From Camillea tinctor (taxonomy: Eukaryota > Ascomycota > Sordariomycetes > Xylariales > Xylariaceae), in contig MU394107.1 of NCBI GenBank assembly GCA_022578605.1, positions 186,001 to 250,000 of the forward strand: 64,000 nucleotides of DNA, given 5' to 3'. Positions within the stretch are counted from its first letter, which is position 1. Every line of letters starts with the position of its first letter. Of this stretch, positions 35,633 through 47,300 are shown one piece after another. The notes beneath the pieces were generated by a model that was not told the DNA's origin, searched no databases, and was given only the letters and a program-made list of their open reading frames with translations. A program made the translations under genes and the position numbers.

Positions 35633-35663
<31 letters not shown>

Positions 35664-36233
35664 TCGGGCTTTCTTGCCTCCAAAAAAGTGGCCTGTGACA
35701 TTGACACAGGCGATGACGATGCTGACGATGATGACCAATGCACATATACTTACATACATATATATATGCATGCTGATCTTATGCCAAGCGCGTGTCTTTT
35801 CATCGCCCATCGTCGTAATAAATCCCCTTATCTCTCCCTCACCCTACCTTGTTTTCTCTTACTGTCTCTGCCATTCCCTCTCTTCTTCGCAGCACAGACT
35901 CAAAAAATGCATTACTCACTTGCCTCAACCGCGGACATATATCACACTAAGTCTAGTGTTATGCTTTTTCCCATTCCTATTCATGACAGGTCCACGTCCC
36001 AAAAGAAAAATTATTGCTCATCTGTCTTGTTTCATTCAGTCTTCCTCTTTTCTCTCTGCGCGACACCCATCCCAAGTGGGATAGGTAAGGTAAGTTAGTC
36101 GACGGCGTCGTCATCGCCGTCATCGCCGCAAATGTTTCCCCTTTCCTGCTCTTTCTTCTTCTTTCTACCTACTACCATAATTACCTGATGGTAGGCACTC
36201 TGTTCTATCACTACTACTCCTGCGACTACCCCT
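33472..36233. other. Intergenic region rich in simple repeats
   Basis: 2.8 kb with no supported gene. It contains a CACGGCACGG tandem (33851-33880), two (AT)n tracts (34149-34165 and 34289-34308), and a 28-base T run at 35633-35660. The overlapping hydrophobic open frames at 35374-36098 are translations of pyrimidine-rich DNA. Confidence 0.6.
35633..35660. repeat. Poly(T) run of 28 bases
   Basis: Uninterrupted T homopolymer, the longest in the window, in non-coding DNA. Confidence 0.95.
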
Positions 36234-37174
36234 TTACTTCAGCGGATCCTGCTTCTCGCGCAAGAAGCGTATGAACGCGCGCGCGACGGTGACGCCGTCC
36301 TGCTCATTGGCGGCGCGGGCCTCTCCGTCATCGTGCAGAGCCTGGCTGATAATGCCCCCGTCCAAGCGCACTTTGAGGATACTGCGCATCATGTCGTCAG
36401 TGAACTCAGGGTGGCCCTGCACTGTGAGAAGACGCCCTGGCGAATACATGCCCTGATTCGGGCAAATATCCGTGCGCGCCAACAGCGTGACGCCCTCTGG
36501 ATTCGTGTGCACGATATCTTGGTGCATCTGCTGGATGAGCTGTAGAACGCGAGGTTGTTAGTGGGGATGGGCAGGTCAAGACTGAGTCATTTAGGTAATG
36601 GGTAGTGAGAAGAGGTAGGAGGAGTGACGGAGGAAGAATGGGATATGGACAAGGTGAAAAGAGAGAAAGGGTGGGGGGGGGGTGGCAAACTAACCAGATC
36701 CTCCTTGTCTAGGCCGAGGACCCTCTTCCCTTCATCGGTGAGCTTACACGGAGTGACGCTTAGCTCCCAGCCGCCAGTATTGCGACCGACCACGGCGCCG
36801 AGTGCGCGCGCAACGATCTGATGCCCGAAGCAGATGCCGACAACGGGCACGCCGGCATCAAAGCACTCCCTCGTGTAGTTCACAAGCTGAATGATCCATT
36901 TGTGATCCTCAAAAGCGTTGTGCTTAGCTCCGGTAATGAGGATCGCGTCGATATCTCCTAGCTTCGGGTAAACCGGCAAGTTTGATTCGTCTCCGACTAC
37001 GTTATACGCTTCAATAGCAAGCTGCGAGTCCAGCGGCTGCGGATCGCATGCCCGCTTGAACAAGTACTTGAACACCTGGCCATAGGTGCCGTATTTCGAC
37101 TTGATATCGGGAACCGGAGTGTCGGCTTCGAGGATGGCAAGCCGGATAGGGCCGGTGGCGGGTGCAGAGCTCAT
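36234..37174 (-). CDS. Class I glutamine amidotransferase-like protein (2 exons)
   Basis: Stand-alone class I (triad) glutamine amidotransferase domain protein, resembling GMP-synthase-type GATase domains. Exons 37174-36695 and 36539-36234 give 261 aa. The nucleophile elbow GICFGHQI carries Cys115, and the QGHPEF segment supplies His203 and Glu205, so the Cys-His-Glu triad is complete. The fold starts with IRLAILEAD and continues through DAILITGAKH, where the oxyanion region is expected. The intron is phase 0, with a GTTAGT donor and an ACAG acceptor. Proteins of this type in fungi are usually of unknown substrate; some act as gamma-glutamyl peptidases or in detoxification. No partner synthase domain is fused or adjacent. 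Confidence 0.9.
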
Positions 37175-40100
37175 TGTCTCAGATAGGCTCGAGAAGGCTA
37201 TGTTGGCTTATATCGCGACAGATTCCGGTCTCGGTCTTGATAGGTCGTTATTTATCGATCTTGTATGGGAAGATGGAAGGTCTACTGGTGGAATTTTTTT
37301 AAGCTAAGGGTATCATGAGAAGTTCAAAATAAGGTAAGGCAAATCTCTATGAAGGAGAAATATAAAGAAAAAGAAGAAGAGAAAGAAGAAGGGAACGAGA
37401 GATAGGCAAGGCGGGAGACTGGCTAGAAATATCCAGTCGCACTTGGGGGCACTTGGGGGACGGGAGGGAACATATGACTCTTGATAGCAAACGACGGGCT
37501 CGTGCTCGCGCCGGGCCCTATTTTTATCTAGGACAAAGTATTCGTTTATGTCAATCAATGACATATGGAAAGGGAGTGAAGCTAGGGAAGATGAATAAGG
37601 AGTGTGTATTTCGAGGAGGAAAGCTGTAGGTAGGATAACAAAGAAGTATCAGTCCGACGCAAACTCAATCCCAATATGCACAAGACTCATGGGAGCCCCT
37701 CACCATCGTGGGACCGATGCATGTTGTTTTTGCTGATTTCGTCTCTAGGGCCAGAACTAGAACAGGGAAGTAATTCGAGGGTGGGGAGGGAAAAAGAGAT
37801 ATTTCTGGGGGGGTGTGTGTGGGAGATTGGAATAGAGAAAGATGCCAGAGGGAAAAAAAAGAGAGCTAGTTTAGGTAGAGTAAAGAGGCTCAGAAGAATA
37901 TAATACTGTTATGTCTGATAATAACCCCGCGGATACATCTGATAGGTAGAAATCCCTGGCGGTGAATATTTCGTCATTGTCGGGAACGGCATGGCAGGCA
38001 AAGGACAAGTACATAACCTACCTACGTATTGAGGTAGGTATTGAAAAGGGACACAAACATACACCACACACACCACATAGTAGTACACCAACATCTGTAC
38101 ATCCTTCCCCCACCCCTGACCTATACTTACACTACGTACTTTACCGTTGCATCTGTGGCTCGTGTCTGCGTGTATGGGTATGTGTATGTGTATGTGTATT
38201 CCTTACAGGTACACAGGTACACTACATACCAAACCCCGGGCAATGGAATGGATGGCATGGGATGGGAAGATCGTGCCAAACCCTTGCAACCTGCGGCTCA
38301 GCTCTTTGAGAGAAAAAAAGGGCTTGAGTTTTTGTGGCGTGGCGTATTCGCTTAGGGCCGCTCCAATGCTACCTCATTGCCACCTCTGGCCCCCTCTGGC
38401 CACCTCAACGTCACACTTATTGTCTCTTTCGTGTTAGTAAGAGAGTAAAAATAAAGTCTTGACCTATAAGTCTATATCAACTTTAAGCTTGATTATTACT
38501 TACATATATCTTATCTACCTGGGATATACCAGCCCGGCATTACCGTACCTACATATACATAGCCTATACACACAACCTACATATATATCTAAATCTAGGT
38601 ATATACCGAATAAATCGTCAACATAGAACGACAGCCTTACATATTATTATTACTATTATCAAGTTTATATTTATTCCGCTCTTTCTGAACCCCCGTCTAT
38701 CCCTCTCCATCTTCCTGCTCCTCCTCTGTGCCATATATCCATGTTTGCTGTGACATTGGAATTGGACCCCCTCCAGAAATATGTAGGTATGTGTTTTTTA
38801 TTTCCTGTCTTTTGCAACCTGCTTCAATTTTTTTTTTTCAAAGCCCGTGCTAGATGAAACCCAGTCCTACACATGTGCGTCCTCTGCATCTCTGACAAAT
38901 TAGCAAGAAATACGTCCTGCCGATCTGGCTAGGCGTACTTCTGGAAGAGTTCCCTATTCGCTCACCCTTTCCTGTTCATTGGTGAGGCTACACTCACTAG
39001 TATTTGAACAGCCTAGCTTCCAGTTAACCTAGACAGCATCCTCCCAAAACATGGCAACTATCCGCGAACATGGGAATGGCTTCCACCCCTGCCCAGGTAT
39101 CCACACCAACTCTGTCCCCACTCATCTTGGGAACTCCGGTCAGAGGATTCGTCGTGTTGAATATCGTAAAAAAAAAAAGGTCCTATTGCTGTGTTGTCCC
39201 AAGCTGAGCGAGGCTTGTTTCCTCAAACACGAGAAATATAGACCTCGAGACAGTTTTTTTCATAGGCGGGAAACTATTAGCTTGGGGAGGACGACCAGGT
39301 GTAAAAAGGTCGGGTGTCGGTAGGACGTTGTCACGGACCACGGACCAACACCGCGGTGATGCGACCTGGCTCTTGCCGCTTTGCTTGCCAACCACCTTCG
39401 GGGCGGTCTCCGCGCGGTTACTTATCATCGGCGTTATCAGATGGTTGCCACGGAGGGGGGGGGGATGTGCCGCAAATTATGTCAAGCACGAGCAACACAA
39501 CTCGTGTATGCCCATCTCTGACTTGGTTAATTTACGTAAATATTTGCCCTCTGCAGCCCCTGAGTTGGCAATCGACGGATGACCTGCGAGCCAAACAGAT
39601 AACTACCCGGTGATATACCCCCCTTTGTCGGAAAGGGAGTCCTGGACCTCGGGCTCGTCACGTTCGCACCTAGATAAAAACGTCTTTTTGGAGGAAGGAG
39701 GCATATAGTAGAATCCTCCAAGATAGATATCGCAAAAGACCTCGACACTAATGCAATGTAGTGTGATTGTGTCTGGTTGCGGACATTAGGAACAAGCTGC
39801 ACATATCCCGTCTCCCCCTCTATCCCCCGGATGACAAATCGGCAACTACTTCCCTTTGATGAACAACATGACTCGGCAAGCAGGAACACCGAGTGCCCAG
39901 AGCACACCGAATGGATCAGTGGTTGGTTGACCTACCTACTCCTTGGCACTTGAAGAGGGTTCGATGGAGATCCTCTGTACCGACATCGAATAGACAAGCG
40001 TTCTGCTGGAGACGCAGCAGACCCTGCGGATCACCTACGATAGCTCTCATTGGCTTCGATTGCACCACCAATCTCTACAGCTGGGCAGTGACGAGTTTCC

Positions 40101-43100
40101 GTATGCTGTATGTGATGCATCACAGATTTCGCATACACATTAGTGCTGACCGGCTTCAGTAGGCCGGCATTCTGGATAAGCTGGTGCTTTACGGAGGAAT
40201 ATTGGTGATATGAATCCAATAGGTAGGTCGGGGTGACATGCCAAGTGGCCATGATGTTATCTGATGGTAGTTGCGGGCCAAGGTGAGGAACCGGCTTCGT
40301 GTCCATAAATGCACTCGTCTTCATTACCCCTAAGCCTGGAACTATAGCAGAACAGTATAACAACAAAGGGATAGGACGCATCTTTACTACACAACACACA
40401 ATTCCTGAACATCATATCATAGCCGCCGCTCCCAACGCCCACTAGCCAGCTTCCTTAGACAACCCCGCATGAGGGATGTCATCCTGTGATGTGAATTGGA
40501 TTCACTAAAATGCCGTATTTAGGTTTCTTCCCTCATGGCCATTCTCATCCTGCCTATCTAGGTAACGCACATCCTCAGCTTATACCATCTCCGGGCTTAT
40601 GCATCCACTAATCCGTCGAATCTGACTCGAGCCTGCTGACCTTGGTAATGGAATCAAATAAGCCTCAGACCTACCTCTCGATAGCTCGGTAGGCTACGTG
40701 TAGGTGTTGGTGTGATATGTAGAAGCTAGTATCGGTCTTCCTGAGCCCTAACGCACGAGCATCACACCTGTAGGCACACAACACCACGACCTGTAGACGC
40801 AAGATGGTTTAGGAGACCGTAACGAGCCTCACGCCGCGTTCCCAACCCCAGACAGCTTAGCACCCGATAGTAACAAGGGGGAGGGAGGTGGGGAGGACTC
40901 AAAAAGTCCTAGAATCCATTGGCGATCGAGACGCGGGCTCTGCTTGAGCATACACATATCATGTATATGTGCCGCACACCTGAGACCTTCCATGCAGGCG
41001 ATAAAGGTGCAATAGGCCATCCCAAAAGACCAAGGTCAAGAATTTGCGAGATCATAGCTGGCATCGACGCTGCCCCAAGTTCTGGGAGCGGAGTAGTATC
41101 CCCCTTCGAACTATCGCCCATACCCAAGGCTTCCTAGTTATCCTGTTGTCCTAATCAAAGGTAAGCAACGCGCTCAACCAACTGCAGCTGACGGTCATCG
41201 TAACCGCTTTCAGCATTTTACCCTCGATCCGAGTCAGCATTCGAGGTTCCGATCCGGGCTGAAAGACCGTATAAAAGGTAAGCGGAGGAACCATAGCATC
41301 TACCAATAGAGGAATTCCCTCCTCCCCAGTGTCCATCTAGTAGCATAACACAAACTCCGTATACCAAGAGATTTGGCTACCAGAGTCGATGAGTTGAGTT
41401 GCCACATGACGAGAGCTGGAAGTATGACAGCAGTCTCTCGGGCACGCATTTTCATTAAAGATATGCGACCTAGACGCCACAGCCCGCCGGTGCGACCATG
41501 GTGATAAATAGGCTAGGTTCCGTACCAGTTTCATAGACAGTGGCCAATCCTCAATTTAGCATCCCCGGCCTGTTTGTCGCGTGAGTAGAGAGCCGAGACA
41601 AATGCCCATGTGAAGTATGATTCCCCGGCTTCAGCGATTATACGACTGAATCTCACCAAGAAATCAAGAAATCAGAGGGAGAGATAGAAATATAAGTAGA
41701 TTAATTTTATATATATATTTATGATGACAGTAGTGTGAGTTTTAGATGATAAGAAAAAAGACGACTAGGTATTCGAAAGGAAATGATTCTCGGAGTAATC
41801 TCATAAAGATGAATAAAGAAGGAAAAAAAAAAAAAAGAACAAAAAAAAGAACAAAAACGTTTCAAAGATCAGAAAGTTCCTCTTTTTTTCTTTTTTTTTC
41901 TTTTTCTTTTTCGAGGCTCCATCAAAAAATTATGGATGAAGATAAGTTCATATGTTTTCACATGTTGGTGGCGCCACGTTAATGATATGATTGAATTAAG
42001 GGGACCCAGCGGCAGAATTCGGGCGGTGACCCAGTAAAGTTTAACAGTGTTTATGCAACGATATTTCGGGAATTGATAACTGTGTAGCTGGACTGGCAGA
42101 CTGGATAGCGGGAGCCTGAGATTATCTAAGCTGATAGCAGGGCCATTAGAGAGGGCTGCCCAGGTGCTAGGTTAGGTTAGTAACTCAGGAGTAGGCTGCC
42201 TAAGCACCATCTACAGATCTGTACCGATGCCTAAACTAAACGCCTAACCGTTTTAATGCTGACCTCACGCCCGTAACTTATATAAGGCAAGCCTTTAGAG
42301 GTCAGGGGCCAATGCTTATATTATCTCATTCCATATCGTCTCGTTCCATATCATCTCATTCCTTATCATCACCATCAACACCACCTGCACCAACACCCAG
42401 CCACAGAAACATTGCAGACTTGGAAACCTGCCAAAAACGTATTAGGTGTAATTGTAGATCGAAATCGGGGTTTCTACCTGTCTCAGCATCTACACTAATA
42501 AGCACTTGGCAAATCCCGAGTGGCCGGCACGGCTTTGCTTCTTACAACACAATCCGTATCCATATATTAATATCCATATCTATATAACATCAGTGTTCCC
42601 TACAATACGCATCATAGAGAAGAAAGAAGAAAAGGGGGTGATCCACGAAAAACTTCTCATTGGTCAACGTGTCGAACCCAGACAGATACCCCAATCTGTT
42701 AATTCGCGATATTCGCGACTTTCGCGACATAGCTCCGGCTTTGAACGAGGCTCAGCTGGCATTGTCATCCCGAGCCGTCATCGTCAACGGGGAGGCACTG
42801 AGACAAGCATCAGCTCAACCGTTAGAGAGTTAGCACCTGCACACCGCCTGCATATCAACATCTCATCGGGAACACCCGTATCAGACAGCAGAGCAATCTA
42901 CACGGCCATCTTCAAATCTACACTAGTAGCCCGGCAGGTATCACGTTCGAGACTCGATCAGAGTTCCACATTTGCATACATACGATCAGACTGCAAGTGG
43001 GCCCATCCATCCCGGAGGTCCCAGTCAACGACAATCTTCCGGACTACAGACGGGATTAAACGATTTAAGGGACGTAACGAACAACGTACGATACCAACAG

Positions 43101-43251
43101 ACAGAACAATATAAAAGCACTTTCGAAGCCCGCCAGGTTGTATTGCCTCTTGCTGGTGTTAGCTTCGATAACGTGTGTTTTGTTCACTCTGTGTTGTTTT
43201 CCCTTTTTTATTTTGCATCTTCTTTTTGTTTGCAAATTCGTTATAAATCCC
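37175..43251. other. Long gene-poor intergenic region
   Basis: 6.1 kb with no supported intact gene. The left part has polypurine tracts and TAGGTA words. The 38.9-41.6 kb part is of more even composition and is noted separately as a possible decayed coding region. 41.8-41.95 kb holds A- and T-rich runs. 43.1-43.25 kb is the leader of the F-box gene. Confidence 0.55.
38950..41600. other. Possible decayed coding region, identity unknown
   Basis: Unlike surrounding intergenic DNA, this stretch has balanced base composition and a set of medium open frames on the minus strand (41534-41151 interrupted by a single TAG at 41337-41339; 41127-40909; 40399-40031; 39907-39527). None forms a recognisable domain and no consistent intron set joins them. 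It could be the remains of one or two genes or of a mobile element, or simply chance. Confidence 0.25.
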
Positions 43252-44303
43252 ATGTCTCACGTCATGGCGCAATCACCCCTTTCCATAGACTCCCTCCCGA
43301 ACGAGGTACGAACGAACCATCCCTTTCCCCTCCCTTATTAGTTGGACCTATTCTATGTTGAAAAGAAAAAGAAAAGAAAAGAAAAAAAATTACTAACATG
43401 GCCTAAAAAAAGATCCTCATTCAGGCCCTCAGTTCTTTCTCGACTCGCTCGTTGCTGCCCATTGCTGCTGTTTGTCGTCGGTTCCGTGACTTGGTTGGCC
43501 GTCTTCACTACTACCGCTTGGTTGAGGCTACCATTCTTCAGGACTACCAAGTCGTTCTAGAATGTTACCACCCCACCAACAAGCTCTCGGCGCCTTCACT
43601 GCACTGCGAGTACCTTGGTACCGATGGGTTGTCGGAGGCCGGCGCTGACGCGAGCCTTGAAAATATGAATCGCCTTTACACGCGATTTCGGCCTTTTCTC
43701 GGCGACGAGCAGAGGCGACCGCGCGCGAGGCGACCCACGACCGCTGTGCTCCAGGGCAAGGAAGCACCGCTCGTAGAGCTACCATCGCTCGAGATCTCCC
43801 TCGAATCAGGAGAGATCTTATCTCAGCTTTGCACCGTGGCCAATCTGGTCAAGGTGGGGCCGAGAAAAGGTCTCTTCCTGAGCATTGCCCAAGTGGCCGA
43901 TGGTGTGATCCGCGTATGGCGTGACTGGCTCCGGGACCAAGCAGCGAACAGTTCGGCATTGAAGCAGCAGCGAGCGAAGCCGAGACTCGACGACCCATCC
44001 ATCCTGTGGACCGACTCATCCCAGGACGTCGGCATCAAGTTCCGCGTCGTCGAGAAAGAGGATGTCAATGCGCCCGTACTCGTAGGCCCCTTCGATGAGC
44101 CTCCCGTGTCGTACGTGTTGGAGTATCAAGGTACGTTCATCTACTTCTATGGTATGGTACCGGGTCCCCCCCTTTTTTTACTAACACCTTTCGTCGCAGA
44201 ATTGATCATCCGGACAAACCAGCTGCTTCTTAGCCTGGAGACGTCCGAGGCCCAACAGGTCACTCATGCAGGTAAAGCAATCGTCATTGCATCATCTATA
44301 TGA
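43252..44303 (+). CDS. F-box protein (3 exons)
   Basis: Fungal F-box protein, expected to bind Skp1 and act as a substrate adaptor of an SCF ubiquitin ligase. Exons 43252-43305, 43413-44130 and 44200-44303 give 291 aa. The F-box lies at the N-terminus, starting SIDSLPNE and continuing across intron 1 into ILIQALSSFSTRSLLPIAAVCRRF and the RLHYYRLVEA helix. Only the spliced form gives a complete F-box, which supports both the short first exon and the GTACGA donor. The rest has no repeat type such as WD40 or LRR, but resembles a common family of uncharacterised fungal F-box proteins (ECYHPTNKLS and CEYLGTDG segments). It ends GKAIVIASSI. The substrate is unknown. A second ATG five codons in could also serve as start. 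Confidence 0.85.
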
Positions 44304-47300
44304 AAAAAAGAGCCAATAGTGCTGCACCTCAGTCCCTCGAGGAACAGAAAGGCCAAATCAATTTCTCTCATCATGCTGCCTCCCCTTAGGCATTCGACCT
44401 TACTGTGTAAAGAAACTGGACCACTAGTTTCACTTCGGCAAGATAGATAAAGCAGGGCCACGTCTCTATGACCTAAGCCTTACGGCTTAGATTGTAGGGA
44501 CGATGGATATCCTATGAGAATGTGACACCCATTGAGCTCGTTGATGTGGGATGTCATTGACTTGGTTCTAGTGGACCTGATAATGCAAGCTGCATTATCT
44601 GAACCAAATTTGGCCCTCTCAATCTTTCGAGATAGAGAAAAAAAATCGCAACTATACCGATTTTCCTGGTTCAGCACATTATGGGACAAAAACAAACCCG
44701 GGATTCAATGTTCGAGAGTATACTAATTTGATGGTTGTTCTTTTCCAACTTATAGGGGCTTGCTATGTACCTGGTGCTGTCTCTTGTCAGCCAGTCGATA
44801 CCATGATACAGTTGATGATGCCACCGATGCACAGGATGGAGTCTATGACTCCCCAGTTAGCCTGGTAGCCTAGAGAACTTTGTCTCTCAGCTGTCGTCGC
44901 TACCCTACTTTGGGTCATCTTATCATCTCCACTTGCGTGGATGGCTTTCGGAATGGATCGGGTCGGGATGGGTCGGGACGGCGTTTTTTAATGAGATTCT
45001 TTTTTTTTAATGAGAGAACCACCAACCTATGCAACGGGCCACTTAGAAGGGATTGTTTTAAGGGGGCGTGGTGCGGGCGTCTTTGATCTGATCTTATGGG
45101 AGGGAGGGAAGGAGGGAGGCCGGGCGAACGGTTTCGCATAAAAAGTTTCCACTTGGATAAAACTTGCAACACTACAACTACAACTACCATCATCAATGCA
45201 CCCATCCATCCATCGATCTTGCATTGATTACTAGAGAAGGGGCTGGAATTTTTCTTCTCCGGATTGGAAAAAAACTGGGTTTACTTAATGATAAAGGGAC
45301 CAATATCATCTGTCTTTTGTTTTCCCTCCACTTTGGTATGATGGAGGGAGGGGAGAGAAGGTTTTGATTATGAATATAGATATTATAAAAAGGACGGCGA
45401 GTCCTTCGCATAGGTTTAGGAAGGACAGATGGATATAAGGAATGGAAGGAGAAGACTTCGTTATTCACTCCAATAGATAGAAACGCACTGCCCACGTATC
45501 TCACTTCGAAAAACACAACCGGAAGACTGGGACTGGTCTTAGGTATCTTACTCGAATACATCAAACGATTGAAAAGAATTCAAATTTCATCGAGTGACTC
45601 AGGAAAGCGGGTATGGAAAGTAATGTCAACAATTCTTGACATGTGGAAGTGATGGAGGGTTCCCTAGGTACCTACCCAGACAGACAGGACGCGTCCTCAA
45701 CAGAAAAATTGCGAGTCGCGGTTATTTTTCTTTCATATTTTTGTTTCAACATCTTGCCCTACCACATATCTTGCTTAGATCGCACGCGCGAAGCGGCGTT
45801 ACATTCAACAACCTTTTTTTTCGTGTCGTCGTCTTGTAACTTAACTTTATCTAGTGCAATGTAAAGGCGAAGCGAAGGAGGGGTGTCCGTTTATGATTCT
45901 TGCTCTCATCATCTCATGTCAAAAAGAACAGACACGAAAAGAAACAAGAGATCAGACTAAGAAAAAAAAAGAACAGATGAAGAAGAGATGAAGCAATACG
46001 ACGTACGTCGTGCACGTAGGTTACGGATTTTCGCGAACGGACGGAACTTGCTTGTTTTAAGCGACCTAGTTGCCGCATCTAGAATTACATACGTACCTAA
46101 ACCGGGCATATGCACTTCCATAGGTCTCGCCGGTGCTAGGTGCTAGGTGCTAGGTTTTGATCAACTGAAAAAACATGTCCAGAAGAAGAAGAGAAGAAAG
46201 AAAGAAAGAAAGAAACGTGCGTTGCCTAACCGAGCTTTTTGGACTTACATGCCATCACGTACGCAGATGGGGACATTCGATCTTAAGACATAGCCCTATA
46301 TAACCTAGATATATAGGAAGATTCAGATAAGATATTCATCCTCAGATCATCTGTGCGGATTTCTTGCTGTTACCGACTGTAACTGTAAACTTACCTATTA
46401 CCTACCTACCTGTATGTTGTTTTGTTTTGTTTCTTTCTTTTGATGCTATGGTACCTATATGGGGTATATTAAATGCTGTAATATAGCTCAGGTAGGTCAT
46501 GTTAAAAAAAAAGTGTGTTAACTCGAGCGTAAAGCATGCGGCGGGCACCGGCTTGGAGCTCTCCGGCAAGTCCTCGGCAAACTCGCCTCCCTTTGGACCG
46601 GACCGCGACCGTGCGTGGCGTGGGCAATTGCGTCTGGCAACCCCCTCTACACTATGTAAAAAACTTCGGAGGGTTGTATGATTTACAAGAGGGCTCGGGT
46701 ATGGGAGTGGTCTGTGTAGGAGGGCACTGTATGCTGGTAGCTTATCTAGGTATCTATTGTACACTTGTAGCTATTTACAGTACGATATCATACATAGTAG
46801 TGGTTGGGGGAGGGGGAGGGGAAGAGGGGGAGTTTTTTTTTGTTGTTGAAGGAATTGTGGAAATGTCAGATTATAGTATAACGTATAAAGACACGCTAAC
46901 ACTATACTCCTGAGAGCGTAGGGCTGTAAGTTCTGGTGCTTCCTTATCCTATCCTCCTCCTATCTAAGTGGAAGCACGGACGAGGGATGAGAAGTCCTGA
47001 GATTGGAATTGGGCTGTGATTTTCGATTATGATTGTCAGGTTAGAGAGCTACTGTTACTACCTATGGATAGGAATAGGGTTAAGGATAAGGATAGGGGTT
47101 AGAATAGGAGAAAAGGATTCCCGACCGGGATCTTCCGCGCGCTGAAGATAGGATGGGGTGACTGACAGGATGAGGATATGATGGGATTAGGTACGTAGGT
47201 GGTAGGTTACTGAAGCTAGTACCCAACATCATCATCATCATCATCAAAAGATACGACGGCCAGTCCCTTTCGGATCGCTCGCTCATGGAGGCTGTGTATG

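Noticed and set aside
35374..36098. Two overlapping 230-codon hydrophobic open frames on the plus strand
   Set aside because: Both read through a 28-base T run and pyrimidine-rich DNA, giving false membrane-like translations without any family signature.
43306..43412. F-box gene apparently starting inside the F-box
   Set aside because: A short first exon (43252-43305) and a 107-nt intron complete the domain, so the gene is not truncated.
44473..44490. CTAAGCC-TTAC-GGCTTAG hairpin past the F-box gene
   Set aside because: A lone 7-bp stem is expected by chance in this length, and hairpin terminators are not used by pol II.
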